Assembly (NCBI GenBank): GCA_963725065.1
Contig: CAVRXD010000011.1
Span: forward strand, 127,382 to 191,381
DNA length: 64,000 bases
Origin: VAZQ01 sp963725065
GTDB lineage: Bacteria > Pseudomonadota > Alphaproteobacteria > Rhizobiales > Xanthobacteraceae
Direction: 5' to 3'
This document shows, in pieces, positions 1-8,739 of this stretch (positions within the stretch are counted from its first letter, which is position 1; each line of letters begins with the position of its first letter). Position numbers and translations under genes: made by a program. The notes below the pieces were generated by a model. The model saw only the letters and a list, made by a program, of their open reading frames with translations, was not told the origin of the DNA and did not search any database.

Positions 1-1
1 T

Positions 2-568
2 CCGGTGCCGCGGCTGATCGTTGTCCGGATCGCGTCCGGCGCGGCGCCCGATCTGGTGCAACTGCGCCAGACACTGACCGAGCAGATCCAGGGTGCCAGC
101 CTCGATGACCATCGTGGCTTCGTCGAGCGCATGCGCGCCATGGCCGGCGCGGTTCTCGCGGGCGGGATCGGCTTGCTGCTGCTCGTGTTCGCCGCGACCG
201 TGCTCTCGGTCGCGTTCGCGACCCGCGCCGCGATGGCGACAAATCGTCCGGTGATCGAAGTGCTGCATCTCATCGGCGCCAAGGACAGCTTCATTGCCGG
301 TCACTTCCAACGGCATTTCCTGCTGCTGGGATTGGAGGGCGGGCTGATCGGCGGAGGCAGCGCCATTGCACTGTTTGCGCTTGCCGAACTCACCAGCGGC
401 CGGCTCGTCGGCACGGCGGGCGGCGACCAGTTCTCGGCGCTGTTCGGTAGCTCTTCGATCGGGGCACTGGGGTACTTGGCGGTGCTGGCGCAAGTCGGCT
501 TAATTGCCTTCGTGACGGCCGCCACCTCCCGCTATACCGTGAACCGCACGATCGAAACGATTTATTAG
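2..568 (+). CDS. ftsX: Cell division protein FtsX, C-terminal part (5' truncated by window edge)
   Basis: This is the C-terminal ~188 residues of an FtsX-type permease. With the ATPase FtsE it forms an inner-membrane complex that couples cell division to peptidoglycan hydrolysis. The reading frame is open to the left edge, so the GTG at position 5 is probably internal. Family members are about 300 residues. Hydrophobic segments lie near residues 46-70, 100-128 and 150-172, fitting the C-terminal membrane helices of the FtsX fold, and the stretch after the first helix (VIEVLHLIGAKDSFI) is typical of the family. It is followed by a ydcF-like gene and plsC, an order common in Rhizobiales. Assignment is by sequence recognition and context. 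Confidence 0.85.
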   Translation, partial: PVPRLIVVRIASGAAPDLVQLRQTLTEQIQGASLDDHRGFVERMRAMAGAVLAGGIGLLLLVFAATVLSVAFATRAAMATNRPVIEVLHLIGAKDSFIAGHFQRHFLLLGLEGGLIGGGSAIALFALAELTSGRLVGTAGGDQFSALFGSSSIGALGYLAVLAQVGLIAFVTAATSRYTVNRTIETIY

Positions 569-639
569 GCAAACTGACGACCAGTTGCGTTGCCACCGCG
601 CTGCCGGATTTTGCGATATATTGCGAAGGTGGACGAGAC

Positions 640-1332
640 ATGTCGACGATCCGATCCGATACCGGCGATGGCGCCGCTGAAGTGCCTTCCGTGACGCAGC
701 CATCCGCGCGCGCTCCCCGCCCGCTGCTGCGGCGCGTCGGCTGGTCGACGTTTTTCGTCTGTGCGGCTCTGGCGGTGGTGATGGGAGCGGGTTTCCTCTG
801 GTTCGTCTGGCGCGTGCCGGTCGAAGAAGCGCCGCTCTCCCGCGATGCCGACGGCATCGTAGCACTCACCGGCGGTGCGTCGCGCATCACCGACGCGATC
901 GAGTTGCTGGCGTCGGGCCGCGGCAAGCGGTTGCTCATCAGCGGTGCCAACCGTGCGACCAATTCGAATGAAATTTCCCGGCTCAATCCGGAGTTCGAGC
1001 GCTGGGTGCGCTGCTGCGTCGACTTCGACCGCTCGCTCAATACGCTGGGCAATGCGATCGAGACCAGGCGCTGGGCGGAGAGCCGCGGTTTCCACTCGCT
1101 GATCGTGGTCACGTCGAACTATCACATGCCGCGCGCGCTCGCCGAGATCGCTCACCAGCTCCCCGATGTCGCGCTCGTGCCCTTTGCCGTGGTGACGGAT
1201 CGTCAGCGCGCTGACCCGTGGTGGAAGGGCCGGACAACGGCCCGGCTGATGGTCACGGAATACGTGAAATTTGTCTTCGCCAAGTTTCGCATGGGCCTCA
1301 ATCTCAGCCGCACCGCGAATGCGGCCAGCTAA
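640..1332 (+). CDS. YdcF/ElyC family protein (DUF218)
   Basis: A 230-residue protein with a hydrophilic N-terminus, one membrane helix near residues 38-58 and a DUF218 domain. The family signature is visible as DGIVALTGGASRI after the helix, then an LLISG strand and a VTSNYHMPRA segment near residues 160-170. Relatives (SanA, ElyC, YdcF) sit at the inner membrane and are linked to envelope integrity and, for ElyC, peptidoglycan/lipid-carrier metabolism; the biochemical reaction is not settled. The ATG at 640 is preceded by an AAGGTGG-like ribosome site. It lies between ftsX and plsC, which suggests an envelope role. Confidence 0.85.
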   Translation: MSTIRSDTGDGAAEVPSVTQPSARAPRPLLRRVGWSTFFVCAALAVVMGAGFLWFVWRVPVEEAPLSRDADGIVALTGGASRITDAIELLASGRGKRLLISGANRATNSNEISRLNPEFERWVRCCVDFDRSLNTLGNAIETRRWAESRGFHSLIVVTSNYHMPRALAEIAHQLPDVALVPFAVVTDRQRADPWWKGRTTARLMVTEYVKFVFAKFRMGLNLSRTANAAS

Positions 1333-1465
1333 AGCGTGATCCCGAAAAGTTGCAGACTTTCCCGGCGCGATCATGCGACCAAGCAAGAACTGGCGCGAAG
1401 TCGCGCCGCGCGCTAAAGCCAATTCGTCCAAGCTTAAACGGTCGTCGCTGCGATAAGGTTTGCTC

Positions 1466-2227
1466 GTGCTCCTCATTCGGTCGGTCGCTTTCAACGTCCT
1501 GTTCTATCTCAATCTGCTGGTGCAGATCGTGGCGGCCCTGCCGACGCTGGTGATGCCGCGCTGGGGTATCCTTGCGGTCGCCAAGTTCTGGGCGCGTACC
1601 AATCTCTGGCTGTTGCACGCGGTCTGCGGCATCAAGGTCGAGTTCCGCGGGCTGGGAAAAATTCCTTCCGGGCCGCTGCTCGTCGCCGCCAAGCACCAGT
1701 CGCTGTGGGAGACGTTTGCGTTGCTGCTGATCCTGCCGGATCCGGCTTACATCATGAAACGCGAGCTGATGTGGATCCCGTTCTTCGGCTGGTACGCCTG
1801 GAAGGCGGGTATGATCGCGGTGGATCGCAGCAAGGGCTCGCAGGCGCTTGCCGACATGAACGCGAGCGTGCGCCGGGAGCTTGCGCGCGATCGTCAGATC
1901 GTGATCTTTCCGGAGGGCACGCGCCGGCCGCCCGGCGCCGAACCGAAATACAAGTACGGCGTCGCGCATCTGTATGCCGGGATGGGCGTTCCATGCCTCC
2001 CGGTCGCGCTCAACTCCGGCCTGTTCTGGCCACGCCGTGCGCTCCGGCGCTACCCGGGGACGGTCCGCGTCGAGGTGCTCGACCCGATCCAGCCCGGCCT
2101 CGACAAGGATTTGTTCTTCGAGCGGCTGCAACGCGAGATCGAAAGTGCGACTGCGCGTCTGGTTGCCGAAGGCGAGCGTGAACTGGCCAAAGAAACACCG
2201 CGTGCCTCGCTCGCACCGACCGCCTGA
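1466..2227 (+). CDS. plsC: 1-acyl-sn-glycerol-3-phosphate acyltransferase
   Basis: A PlsC-type acyltransferase of 253 residues that would add the second acyl chain to lysophosphatidate at the inner membrane in phospholipid synthesis. The catalytic block I appears as KHQSLWET, a histidine followed four residues later by an acidic residue (Glu in place of the more common Asp), and the glycerol-phosphate binding block as FPEGTRR. A hydrophobic N-terminal segment probably anchors it. I chose GTG 1466 because AAGG at 1455-1458 has correct spacing to it; a TTG at 1460 is too close to that site. It is co-directional with ftsX and the ydcF-like gene. Confidence 0.88.
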   Translation: MLLIRSVAFNVLFYLNLLVQIVAALPTLVMPRWGILAVAKFWARTNLWLLHAVCGIKVEFRGLGKIPSGPLLVAAKHQSLWETFALLLILPDPAYIMKRELMWIPFFGWYAWKAGMIAVDRSKGSQALADMNASVRRELARDRQIVIFPEGTRRPPGAEPKYKYGVAHLYAGMGVPCLPVALNSGLFWPRRALRRYPGTVRVEVLDPIQPGLDKDLFFERLQREIESATARLVAEGERELAKETPRASLAPTA

Positions 2228-2299
2228 CATCGCCGCTTACGCCGGGACTGCGTCTGCCCGCGGCAGCACGACGCCGTTCGGCAACTGCTCCTGCACCTT

Positions 2300-2887
2300 T
2301 CAGGAGGATGGCGGAATCGACGACGCGCTTGCCTCGTGCGTTCCCGCCAGTCGCGCGGCGAGCAGGTGCAACTCGGTCTCGCGGTAGCCGAGTTGCTCGA
2401 GCGCACCGACCGTCGCAATGACGTAGTCACGGTTGGCGCCGGACTGGCCGTGCCCCTGTCGAACGTGATGAAGCTGTTGCTCGAGCGAGAGTCGCCCGGC
2501 GTATTGTACGTGCCCACGATCCACCATGTAGCAGAGCCCCGACACCCGCCGCTCGGGCTGGCGCTTGAGCCAGATCGGTCGAATGGATTCGCGGTAAACG
2601 GACGTCACCTGCTCGCGCGCCCGCAGATAGGCGATGGTGTCGTGCCGTTCTTTCGCAGCCACACGATAAGCGATGCCGCGACAGGTCCCACCGCGGTCGA
2701 GGCCGAGCACCAGACCCGGCCGCTCGGGCGTCCCGCGATGGACGAAGGAATAGACGCAAAGGGCCCGATGCGCGCCAAGAAGCCGGGCCTCGACGCGCTC
2801 CACGAAGGGAAAATCCGGCCGCCACATCAGCGAGCCGTAGGCGAACACCCAGAGATCTTCGGCAGCGTGCGCGGGATCCGGATCCAT
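2300..2887 (-). CDS. Gamma-glutamylcyclotransferase (ChaC-like)
   Basis: A 195-residue ChaC-type gamma-glutamylcyclotransferase, predicted to cleave the gamma-glutamyl group of glutathione to 5-oxoproline and Cys-Gly. The substrate-binding loop YGSLMW is at residues 17-22, and the family's catalytic glutamate is visible in YLRAREQ. The frame is open further upstream, but the ATG at 2887 begins directly before the conserved fold (MDPDP...WVFAYGSLMW), so the longer reading is not used. The gene is convergent with plsC and divergent from the DUF2125 gene. Confidence 0.85.
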   Translation of the reverse strand: MDPDPAHAAEDLWVFAYGSLMWRPDFPFVERVEARLLGAHRALCVYSFVHRGTPERPGLVLGLDRGGTCRGIAYRVAAKERHDTIAYLRAREQVTSVYRESIRPIWLKRQPERRVSGLCYMVDRGHVQYAGRLSLEQQLHHVRQGHGQSGANRDYVIATVGALEQLGYRETELHLLAARLAGTHEASASSIPPSS

Positions 2888-3057
2888 GGCTGTGATATCG
2901 AAGAATATGCTGCGTCGCGCAAGCCGGTTATACCTCCCGGTATCAGCCTCGGAGCGCGATGAAAATGACTTTGAAACGCCGCAATCGGCGCCTTGGAGAA
3001 GGCGCCGCCGGGGAGGTTCCGGCAGTCCCCCTCTCGGCCGGCTCAGGAGCGCCATAG

Positions 3058-4179
3058 ATGCCTCAGTCCAGTTTCCCCGCGGCCGCCCGCCGCCGCCGGC
3101 TCTGGCCGTTGTTCATTCCGTTCGGCCTGGTGGTGCTGCTGGCGGTCGCATGGAGTGCGCTGTGGTTCTACGCCGCCGGGCGCGCGGAGTCGGAGATTGC
3201 CGCGTGGCGTGCCAGCGAGCGGCAGGCCGGGCGCCAGCAGGACTGCGCGTCGCAGTCGATCGAGGGCTATCCGTTTCGCATCGAGGTGCGCTGCGGCGGC
3301 GCCGGTTTCGAGCTCAGGGGCACGCCAACCCTGCAGCTCAAGCTGCCGCGCGTCCTGGCCGCGGTCCAGGTCTACGATCCGAAGCTTCTGATCAGCGAGT
3401 TCACCGGTCCGCTCGAAGTTGCCGAGCCCGGGCGCGCACCCGCCGCCATCGTCAACTGGACTCTCGGCCAGGCCAGCGTGCGCGGCCTGCCATCGGAGTT
3501 CGAGCGCGCGTCGCTCGTGCTCGACGGTGCGACCGTCCGTGATCCCGGCAGCGCCGGCGACGGCATCCTCTTCAAGGCGCAGCGGCTGGAACTGCATGGC
3601 CGCCAGGGGCCTGGATCCACCTCGGACGATCCGGTCATCGACACCGTGCTGCGCCTCAACGCCGCCGTGGCGGAGAAACTCCATCCGCTGGCGGCCAAGC
3701 CGGTCGATGCCGAAATCGCGACCGTGCTGCGCGGGGTGAACGATCTCACGCCCAAGCCTTGGCCGGTGCGGTTTCGGGAATGGCAGGGGCGCAACGGGCA
3801 ACTCGAGATCGTGAAGGCGCGCGTGTCACAGGACGACGTGATCGCGGTCGGCGCCGGCGCTCTCAAGCTCACCGCGCGCGGCGGCCTCGACGGCAATCTT
3901 CAGGTCACCGTCATCGGGATCGAAAAGCTTCTCAAGATGTTCGATATCGAGCGCTTCATGTCGGAGGGACAGGTGGGCGCGACGCTGAGCGCGCTCGATC
4001 GTTTGATCCCCGGGCTTGGAGGGATCGCGCGGCAGAACGCGGCTCCCGGTCTGGTCGCGGCGCTCGGGCAAAAGACCGTGTTGGAAGGCAAGCCGGCGGT
4101 GGCATTTCCGGTCCGCTTTGTCGACGGCGCGGTTTTCCTCGGACCGTTCCAGGTGGGTGTGGTCCCGCCCGTGTTCTGA
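3058..4179 (+). CDS. DUF2125 domain-containing protein
   Basis: A 373-residue protein of the DUF2125 family, which is largely confined to alphaproteobacteria and has no established biochemical function. It has a basic N-terminus, one membrane helix at about residues 15-38 and a long exported domain with the family start SIEGYPFRIEVRC near residues 69-81. This points to a protein anchored in the inner membrane with its bulk in the periplasm. A GGAG site lies eight bases before the ATG. It is convergent with tyrA, a neighbourhood often seen in Rhizobiales. Confidence 0.82.
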   Translation: MPQSSFPAAARRRRLWPLFIPFGLVVLLAVAWSALWFYAAGRAESEIAAWRASERQAGRQQDCASQSIEGYPFRIEVRCGGAGFELRGTPTLQLKLPRVLAAVQVYDPKLLISEFTGPLEVAEPGRAPAAIVNWTLGQASVRGLPSEFERASLVLDGATVRDPGSAGDGILFKAQRLELHGRQGPGSTSDDPVIDTVLRLNAAVAEKLHPLAAKPVDAEIATVLRGVNDLTPKPWPVRFREWQGRNGQLEIVKARVSQDDVIAVGAGALKLTARGGLDGNLQVTVIGIEKLLKMFDIERFMSEGQVGATLSALDRLIPGLGGIARQNAAPGLVAALGQKTVLEGKPAVAFPVRFVDGAVFLGPFQVGVVPPVF

Positions 4180-4273
4180 CCGTCCGCGGCCGGACGCGAG
4201 TCGAGGTCCCCAACTCCCGTCGCCTCTGCCCTGTCGTGGCGCGCGCTTGAGCATTCCGCGCTGTCGGTGCCTG

Positions 4274-5239
4274 TCAGTTCTCGTCCGCGTAGGGCCGTGG
4301 CACGGGCGCGTGCGGCAGATCGGGATGGGGACGGCCGAAATCGGGCGCGGGCGAATCCTGACCGATGTCCACGATGCCGCGGCGGATCGCACGCGTGCGG
4401 GTGAACTGGTTGAACAGGGTCTCGCCGTCGCCGCGGCGGATCGCACGGGTGAGCGTGGCCAGGTCTTCGCTGAAGCGTCCCAGCATTTCCAGCACCGCGT
4501 CCTTGTTGGCGAGGAAGACATCGCGCCACATCGTCGGATCCGACGCCGCGATGCGGGTGAAATCGCGAAAGCCGCCGGCCGAAAATTGCAGCACCTCGGA
4601 ACGCGTCACCTGGCTCAACTCATCGGCGGTCCCGACGATGGTGTAAGCGATGAGATGCGGCAGGTGGCTGGTGACGCCGAGCACGAGATCGTGGTGTTCA
4701 GCCGACATGGTCTCCACATTGGCGCCGAGCAGCCGCCAGAACGCCGCCAGCCGTTCCACCGCGGCCGGATCGACGTTCGGCGGCGGGGTGAGGATGCACC
4801 AGCGATTGACGAACAGCTCGGCGAAGCCCGCATCCGGCCCGGAGTTCTCGGTGCCTGCAACCGGATGCGCCGGCACGAAATGCACACCTGCGGGAATATG
4901 GGGTGACATATCCTTCACGACTGCGCCCTTGACCGAGCCGACGTCGGAGACGACCGCGCCCGGCGCAAGATGCGGGCCGATCTCCGCGGCGACGGGGCCG
5001 CACGCGCCGACAGGAATCGAAACGATAACGAGATCGGCACCTTCGGCGGCGGCGGCATTGGTTTCGACGACCTGGTCGGCGAGACCAAGTTCCGCGATCC
5101 GACGGCGCGTCGCGGCGGAGCGGGCGGTGGCGACGATGGAGCCGGCAGCGCCTTGCGCGCGCGCCGCGCGCGCGATGGAGGAGCCGATCAGGCCCATTCC
5201 GATCAGCGCGACGCGATTGAACACGGGCTTCCCGCTCAT
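4274..5239 (-). CDS. tyrA: Prephenate/arogenate dehydrogenase family protein
   Basis: A 321-residue NAD(P)-dependent dehydrogenase of tyrosine biosynthesis that would oxidatively decarboxylate prephenate or arogenate. The N-terminal Rossmann motif is seen as IGMGLIGSSIARA near residues 13-25. Further family signatures are DVGSVKG, HPVAGTE (substrate-site histidine) and SHLPHL. The start codon follows the hisC stop directly, so the two are translationally linked. The enzyme lacks a chorismate mutase domain; that activity is supplied by the first gene of the operon. Prephenate or arogenate preference cannot be read from the sequence. Confidence 0.9.
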   Translation of the reverse strand: MSGKPVFNRVALIGMGLIGSSIARAARAQGAAGSIVATARSAATRRRIAELGLADQVVETNAAAAEGADLVIVSIPVGACGPVAAEIGPHLAPGAVVSDVGSVKGAVVKDMSPHIPAGVHFVPAHPVAGTENSGPDAGFAELFVNRWCILTPPPNVDPAAVERLAAFWRLLGANVETMSAEHHDLVLGVTSHLPHLIAYTIVGTADELSQVTRSEVLQFSAGGFRDFTRIAASDPTMWRDVFLANKDAVLEMLGRFSEDLATLTRAIRRGDGETLFNQFTRTRAIRRGIVDIGQDSPAPDFGRPHPDLPHAPVPRPYADEN

Positions 5240-6355
5240 CTACCGCCCAGGATCTTTACGGCTCAGGAACTCCGCCAGCGCGTCGACGACGAGACGGTTG
5301 GCCTCCTCGCTGCCGACGCTCATGCGCAGCGCGTTCGGCAGCTTGTAGGCGCTGACGCGACGCAGGATCAGGCCGCGTTGCGTGAGGAAGGCGTCTGCCT
5401 CCTCGGCTGTGCGGCCTTTGATGTCGGGAAAGTGGATCAGGACGAAATTGGCGATGCTCGGCGTCACCTCGAGCCCGAGCTTGCCAATTTCAGCCGTCAG
5501 CCATCCCAGCCATTTCTCGTTGTGCGCGCGGGACGCCTCCACATGCGCGGCATCCTGGATCGCGGCAATCCCTGCCGCGATCGCGGCCGCATTGACGTTG
5601 AACGGTCCGCGGATGCGGTTGATGGCGTCGACCACATGCGCCGGGCCGTAGAGCCAGCCGAGCCGGAGCGCCGCCAGCCCGTAGATTTTCGAGAACGTGC
5701 GGCACATGACCACGTTCTCGCAGGTGGCGACGAGCTCGATCCCGGCCTCGTAGTCGTTGCGGCGGACGTATTCCGCATAGGCGGCATCGAGCACCAGCAG
5801 CACGTGCGGGGGCAGGGCGCCGTGCAGCCGTTTCACTTCGTCGAACGGCACATAGGTGCCGGTCGGATTGTTGGGGTTGGCCAGAAAGACGATCTTGGTG
5901 CGCTCGGTCACCGCCGCGAGAATCGCGTCGACGTCGGCGGTGTAGTTCTTTTCGGCCGCTGCGATCGGCTTCGCGCCGGAGCCGAGCGTGGCGATGGGAT
6001 AGACGAGAAACCCGTGCGTGGTGTGGATCGCCTCGTCACCGTCGCAGAGATAAGCATCGGCGATGAGGTTCAGCAGATCGTCCGAGCCGGCGCCACAGAT
6101 GATGCGGCCGGGATCGAGCCCGAAGGCGTGCCCGATCGCTTCGCGCAGCGCGGTGGAGGCGCCGTCGGGATAGTCCTCGAGGTGCTCGGCGACCGCGCGA
6201 TAGGCGGCGACTGCTTTCGGACTGGGGCCGAGCGGCGTCTCGTTCGACGACAGCTTGAACACGCGGGCAACGCCGGGTGCCGTGCTCTTGCCCGGGACAT
6301 AGGGATCGATCGCGAGCACGCCGGGACGCGGTTGCGGACGCTGCAGAGCGGACAT
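5240..6355 (-). CDS. hisC: Histidinol-phosphate / aromatic aminotransferase
   Basis: A 371-residue class I/II PLP aminotransferase of the HisC family. Seen motifs are SSNETPLGPSP at the N-terminus, NPNNPTG in the middle, the PLP lysine in FSKIYGLAALRLG near residue 222, and a late phosphate-binding arginine region. HisC acts in histidine synthesis, but placed between chorismate mutase and tyrA it may also transaminate prephenate or phenylpyruvates (inference from context). ATG 6355 is preferred over the upstream in-frame ATG at 6379 because AAGG is correctly spaced before it. Its last codon abuts the tyrA start. Confidence 0.9.
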   Translation of the reverse strand: MSALQRPQPRPGVLAIDPYVPGKSTAPGVARVFKLSSNETPLGPSPKAVAAYRAVAEHLEDYPDGASTALREAIGHAFGLDPGRIICGAGSDDLLNLIADAYLCDGDEAIHTTHGFLVYPIATLGSGAKPIAAAEKNYTADVDAILAAVTERTKIVFLANPNNPTGTYVPFDEVKRLHGALPPHVLLVLDAAYAEYVRRNDYEAGIELVATCENVVMCRTFSKIYGLAALRLGWLYGPAHVVDAINRIRGPFNVNAAAIAAGIAAIQDAAHVEASRAHNEKWLGWLTAEIGKLGLEVTPSIANFVLIHFPDIKGRTAEEADAFLTQRGLILRRVSAYKLPNALRMSVGSEEANRLVVDALAEFLSRKDPGR

Positions 6356-6375
6356 TTCACGAACCTTGCTTGCTC

Positions 6376-6404
6376 TCATGCCCGGCGCAGGCAGGGCATC
6401 CAGT
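6376..6404. repeat. Extragenic palindromic repeat (TCATGCC...GGGCATCCAGT type)
   Basis: A short imperfect palindrome in the gap between hisC and the chorismate mutase gene: TCATGCCC, a GC-rich centre, then GGGCATCCAGT. The same pattern recurs at 53479-53506, so this is a dispersed family, not a gene-specific operator. It lies between two co-directional genes of one likely operon, where such elements can influence mRNA stability. Confidence 0.55.
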
Positions 6405-6486
6405 CATCACCGAAAGTATCATCAGTTCACAAGCTTCATCGCCGGCCCTTGGATTTCCCTGCTGGAGGGCGACGGCAGGATCTTGA

Positions 6487-7359
6487 TCACCGGCCGGTCG
6501 GGATCGGTTGCGCGCCTTCGGCCGAGACCCTATAGCGGGTCGCGTGGCTTCCGACGAGGGCCGAGGCGCGCACCGAGGCGCCGGCGTCGACCAGCGTATC
6601 GGTCACCTGCCGGATGTCGCCACCCGCGGGCACCGATATGAGCAGCGCCGCGCCGTCGAATGCGCGGTCGGGTACGGCGATCACCTCGACGAGGGGCTCC
6701 AGCGTTTGTGTCGCCGCCGTGCTCCAGCCGGCCACCCGCACGCTCCACACTTCGACCTCCCTGACCATGGAGTCGGCGGCAACGCGCGAAACGACGAACA
6801 CCGGCGCGGCGGCGGGGTGGTCCGCGCGGTCGACAAACGGCAGCCGCGCGATGATCTTCGGCGCAGTATCGAACTCGAGCGCATTCCACCATGCGCCGGT
6901 GCCTGCTATGCCGAAGGCCGGCACCAGACCCAGATCGCCCTTCGAGGCGGAGACCGCGGCCACCACGCTTGCCGCTCCCAGATGCGGTACGAACGGTACG
7001 GTGAAGCCGAAATGAAAGCGGGCGGAATCGCGCATCGCCGCATCGCCCGCCGAAAGGTCGGCGTGCACGGAGAACGGCGCCTGCACGTAGGTGAAGGTCG
7101 AAATGATGACCCGCCAAATGCTCTCGACGGTGTCGAGCGGCAGGATACCTTTGTGGCGATCCACCAGCCGGCGCATCATGTCGGCTTCGCGCGCCGGGCG
7201 GAAGGCGGAACCGGACTCCTGCGTCTTCTTCGTGGCGATCAGGCGGTCGATGATCTCGCCGCGCTCCATGAGGAGCCCGTGCATCGCCTCATCGATGCGG
7301 TCGATCTCGCGCCGCAACTCGGTCAGCGAAGGTGTCTCAGTGCGGGGCGGCTTCGTCAT
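6487..7359 (-). CDS. Chorismate mutase (AroQ type) with long C-terminal domain
   Basis: A 290-residue protein whose first ~95 residues are an AroQ-type chorismate mutase: LRREIDRIDEAMHGLLMERG, followed by ATKK and an FRPAREADMMRRL segment that supply the usual active-site Arg/Lys residues. It would convert chorismate to prephenate. The remaining ~190 residues are not needed for mutase activity and weakly resemble a prephenate-dehydratase-like binding fold (for example KGDLGLVPAFG), but typical dehydratase motifs are not clear. I chose ATG 7359, which has a GAAGAAG ribosome site and begins directly before the AroQ fold. It heads the leftward operon with hisC and tyrA and is divergent from metX. 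Confidence 0.83.
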   Translation of the reverse strand: MTKPPRTETPSLTELRREIDRIDEAMHGLLMERGEIIDRLIATKKTQESGSAFRPAREADMMRRLVDRHKGILPLDTVESIWRVIISTFTYVQAPFSVHADLSAGDAAMRDSARFHFGFTVPFVPHLGAASVVAAVSASKGDLGLVPAFGIAGTGAWWNALEFDTAPKIIARLPFVDRADHPAAAPVFVVSRVAADSMVREVEVWSVRVAGWSTAATQTLEPLVEVIAVPDRAFDGAALLISVPAGGDIRQVTDTLVDAGASVRASALVGSHATRYRVSAEGAQPIPTGR

Positions 7360-7440
7360 GGTGCTTCTTCGTGCTCGCGATAGACCCCTCCGCGGGCGCG
7401 GCATTGATAGGTGGGGCAACGGGTGAAAGCAAAGAAAACA

Positions 7441-7468
7441 TTGACAGCGTCGCCCTGCGGCCTATCTA
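7441..7468 (+). promoter_or_regulatory. Predicted sigma70-type promoter of metX
   Basis: A perfect -35 box TTGACA (7441-7446) is followed after 16 bases by TATCTA (7463-7468). Transcription would begin near 7475, giving a leader of about 68 bases before the metX ATG. The promoter lies in the divergent gap between the chorismate mutase gene and metX. Confidence 0.6.
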
Positions 7469-7475
7469 AGCCGGT

Positions 7476-7504
7476 CGCGGCGGCCCGTTTCCAGGCCAAC
7501 CGCG
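7476..7504 (+). other. Hairpin at the 5' end of the metX leader
   Basis: CGCGG (7476-7480) pairs with CCGCG (7500-7504), and GGCC (7482-7485) with GGCC (7494-7497), leaving an eight-base loop. The hairpin would start at the predicted 5' end of the transcript. MetX genes in this order are often under SAM-responsive leaders, but the conserved SAM-II bases are not present, so no riboswitch is claimed. Confidence 0.4.
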
Positions 7505-7542
7505 TACAATCGTTTCCGCTTCGCCGGCCGGGTTGTTTAGAG

Positions 7543-8739
7543 ATGGTCGAGGCCGATTTCAGCGTCGCATCTGATGCCGCCGATCGCGCGCGCGAGGCTG
7601 ATATACCCCATTCGCTGGTCGTGCGTTTCGGGATGGACCGTCCGCTGCGGCTTGATGCCGGCATCGACCTCGCACCGTTTCAGATCGCCTACCAGACATA
7701 CGGTACGCTCAATGCTGAGCGCAGCAATGCGGTGCTGGTCTGCCACGCTCTCACCGGCGATCAGCATGTTGCCAACCTGCATCCTGTGACCCAGAAGGCG
7801 GGATGGTGGGAAACCATGGTCGGTCCAGGGCGGCCGATCGACACCCAGCGGTACTTCGTAATCAGTCCGAACGTGGTCGGCGGCTGCATGGGCACCACCG
7901 GTCCCGCTTCCACCAATCCGGCCACCGGCATGCCGTGGGGTCTCGACTTTCCCGTCATCACCATCCGCGACATGGTGCGCGCGCAGGCGATGCTGCTCGA
8001 CCATCTCGGAATTGCCTCGCTGTTCTCGATTGCCGGTGGCTCCATGGGCGGCATGCAGGTGCTGCAATGGTGCGCGAGCTATCCGCGACGGGTGTTCTCC
8101 GCGCTTCCGCTCGCGACCTCGACCCGTCATTCGGCGCAGAACATTGCCTTCCACGAGGTCGGCCGTCAGGCGGTGATGGCCGACCCGGAATGGCGGCAGG
8201 GGCGCTATTTCGCGGAAGGCAGCAATCCGCGGCGCGGCCTCGCGGTGGCGCGCATGGGCGCCCACATCACCTATCTCTCGGACGCGGCGTTGCACCGCAA
8301 GTTCGGTCGCCGGTTCCAGGACCGCGACAATCCGACATTTTCCTTCGATGCCGATTTTCAGGTGGAGAGTTATCTGCGCCACCAGGGCATCAGCTTCGTC
8401 GAGCGCTTCGATGCCAATTCCTATCTCTACCTCACCCGCGCGATGGACTATTTCGACCTCGCGGCCGATTGCGGCGGCGTGCTCGCACAGGCATTCAAGG
8501 ATACACCGACGCGGTTCTGCGTGGTCTCGTTTACGTCGGACTGGCTGTTCCCCACCTCGGACTCGCGAGCCATCGTGCATGCGCTCAACGCCGGCGGCGC
8601 GCGCGTTTCGTTTGCCGAGATCGTGACCGACAAAGGTCATGATGCCTTTCTGCTCGATGAACCCGAACTGCTCGCCATCGTGCGCGGGTTTCTCGAAGGC
8701 GCCGCGAAGGCGCGCGGCCTACCACCGGCGCGGGGATGA
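7543..8739 (+). CDS. metX: Homoserine O-acyltransferase (MetX)
   Basis: A 398-residue alpha/beta-hydrolase-fold transferase that activates homoserine for methionine synthesis by O-acylation. The nucleophile elbow GGSMGGMQ places the catalytic serine near residue 167; the triad is completed by Asp in DWLFPTSD (about 333) and His in DKGHDAF (about 366). Acetyl- or succinyl-CoA preference cannot be decided by eye. The frame is open upstream to 7411, but that would overlap the promoter and add a non-conserved, charged extension, so ATG 7543 is used. The end overlaps metW by four bases (ATGA), indicating translational coupling. Confidence 0.93.
   Translation: MVEADFSVASDAADRAREADIPHSLVVRFGMDRPLRLDAGIDLAPFQIAYQTYGTLNAERSNAVLVCHALTGDQHVANLHPVTQKAGWWETMVGPGRPIDTQRYFVISPNVVGGCMGTTGPASTNPATGMPWGLDFPVITIRDMVRAQAMLLDHLGIASLFSIAGGSMGGMQVLQWCASYPRRVFSALPLATSTRHSAQNIAFHEVGRQAVMADPEWRQGRYFAEGSNPRRGLAVARMGAHITYLSDAALHRKFGRRFQDRDNPTFSFDADFQVESYLRHQGISFVERFDANSYLYLTRAMDYFDLAADCGGVLAQAFKDTPTRFCVVSFTSDWLFPTSDSRAIVHALNAGGARVSFAEIVTDKGHDAFLLDEPELLAIVRGFLEGAAKARGLPPARG

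Noticed and set aside
7360..7542. SAM-II riboswitch before metX
   Set aside because: A hairpin of similar size is present, but the conserved unpaired bases and the downstream pseudoknot strand of SAM-II are not found.
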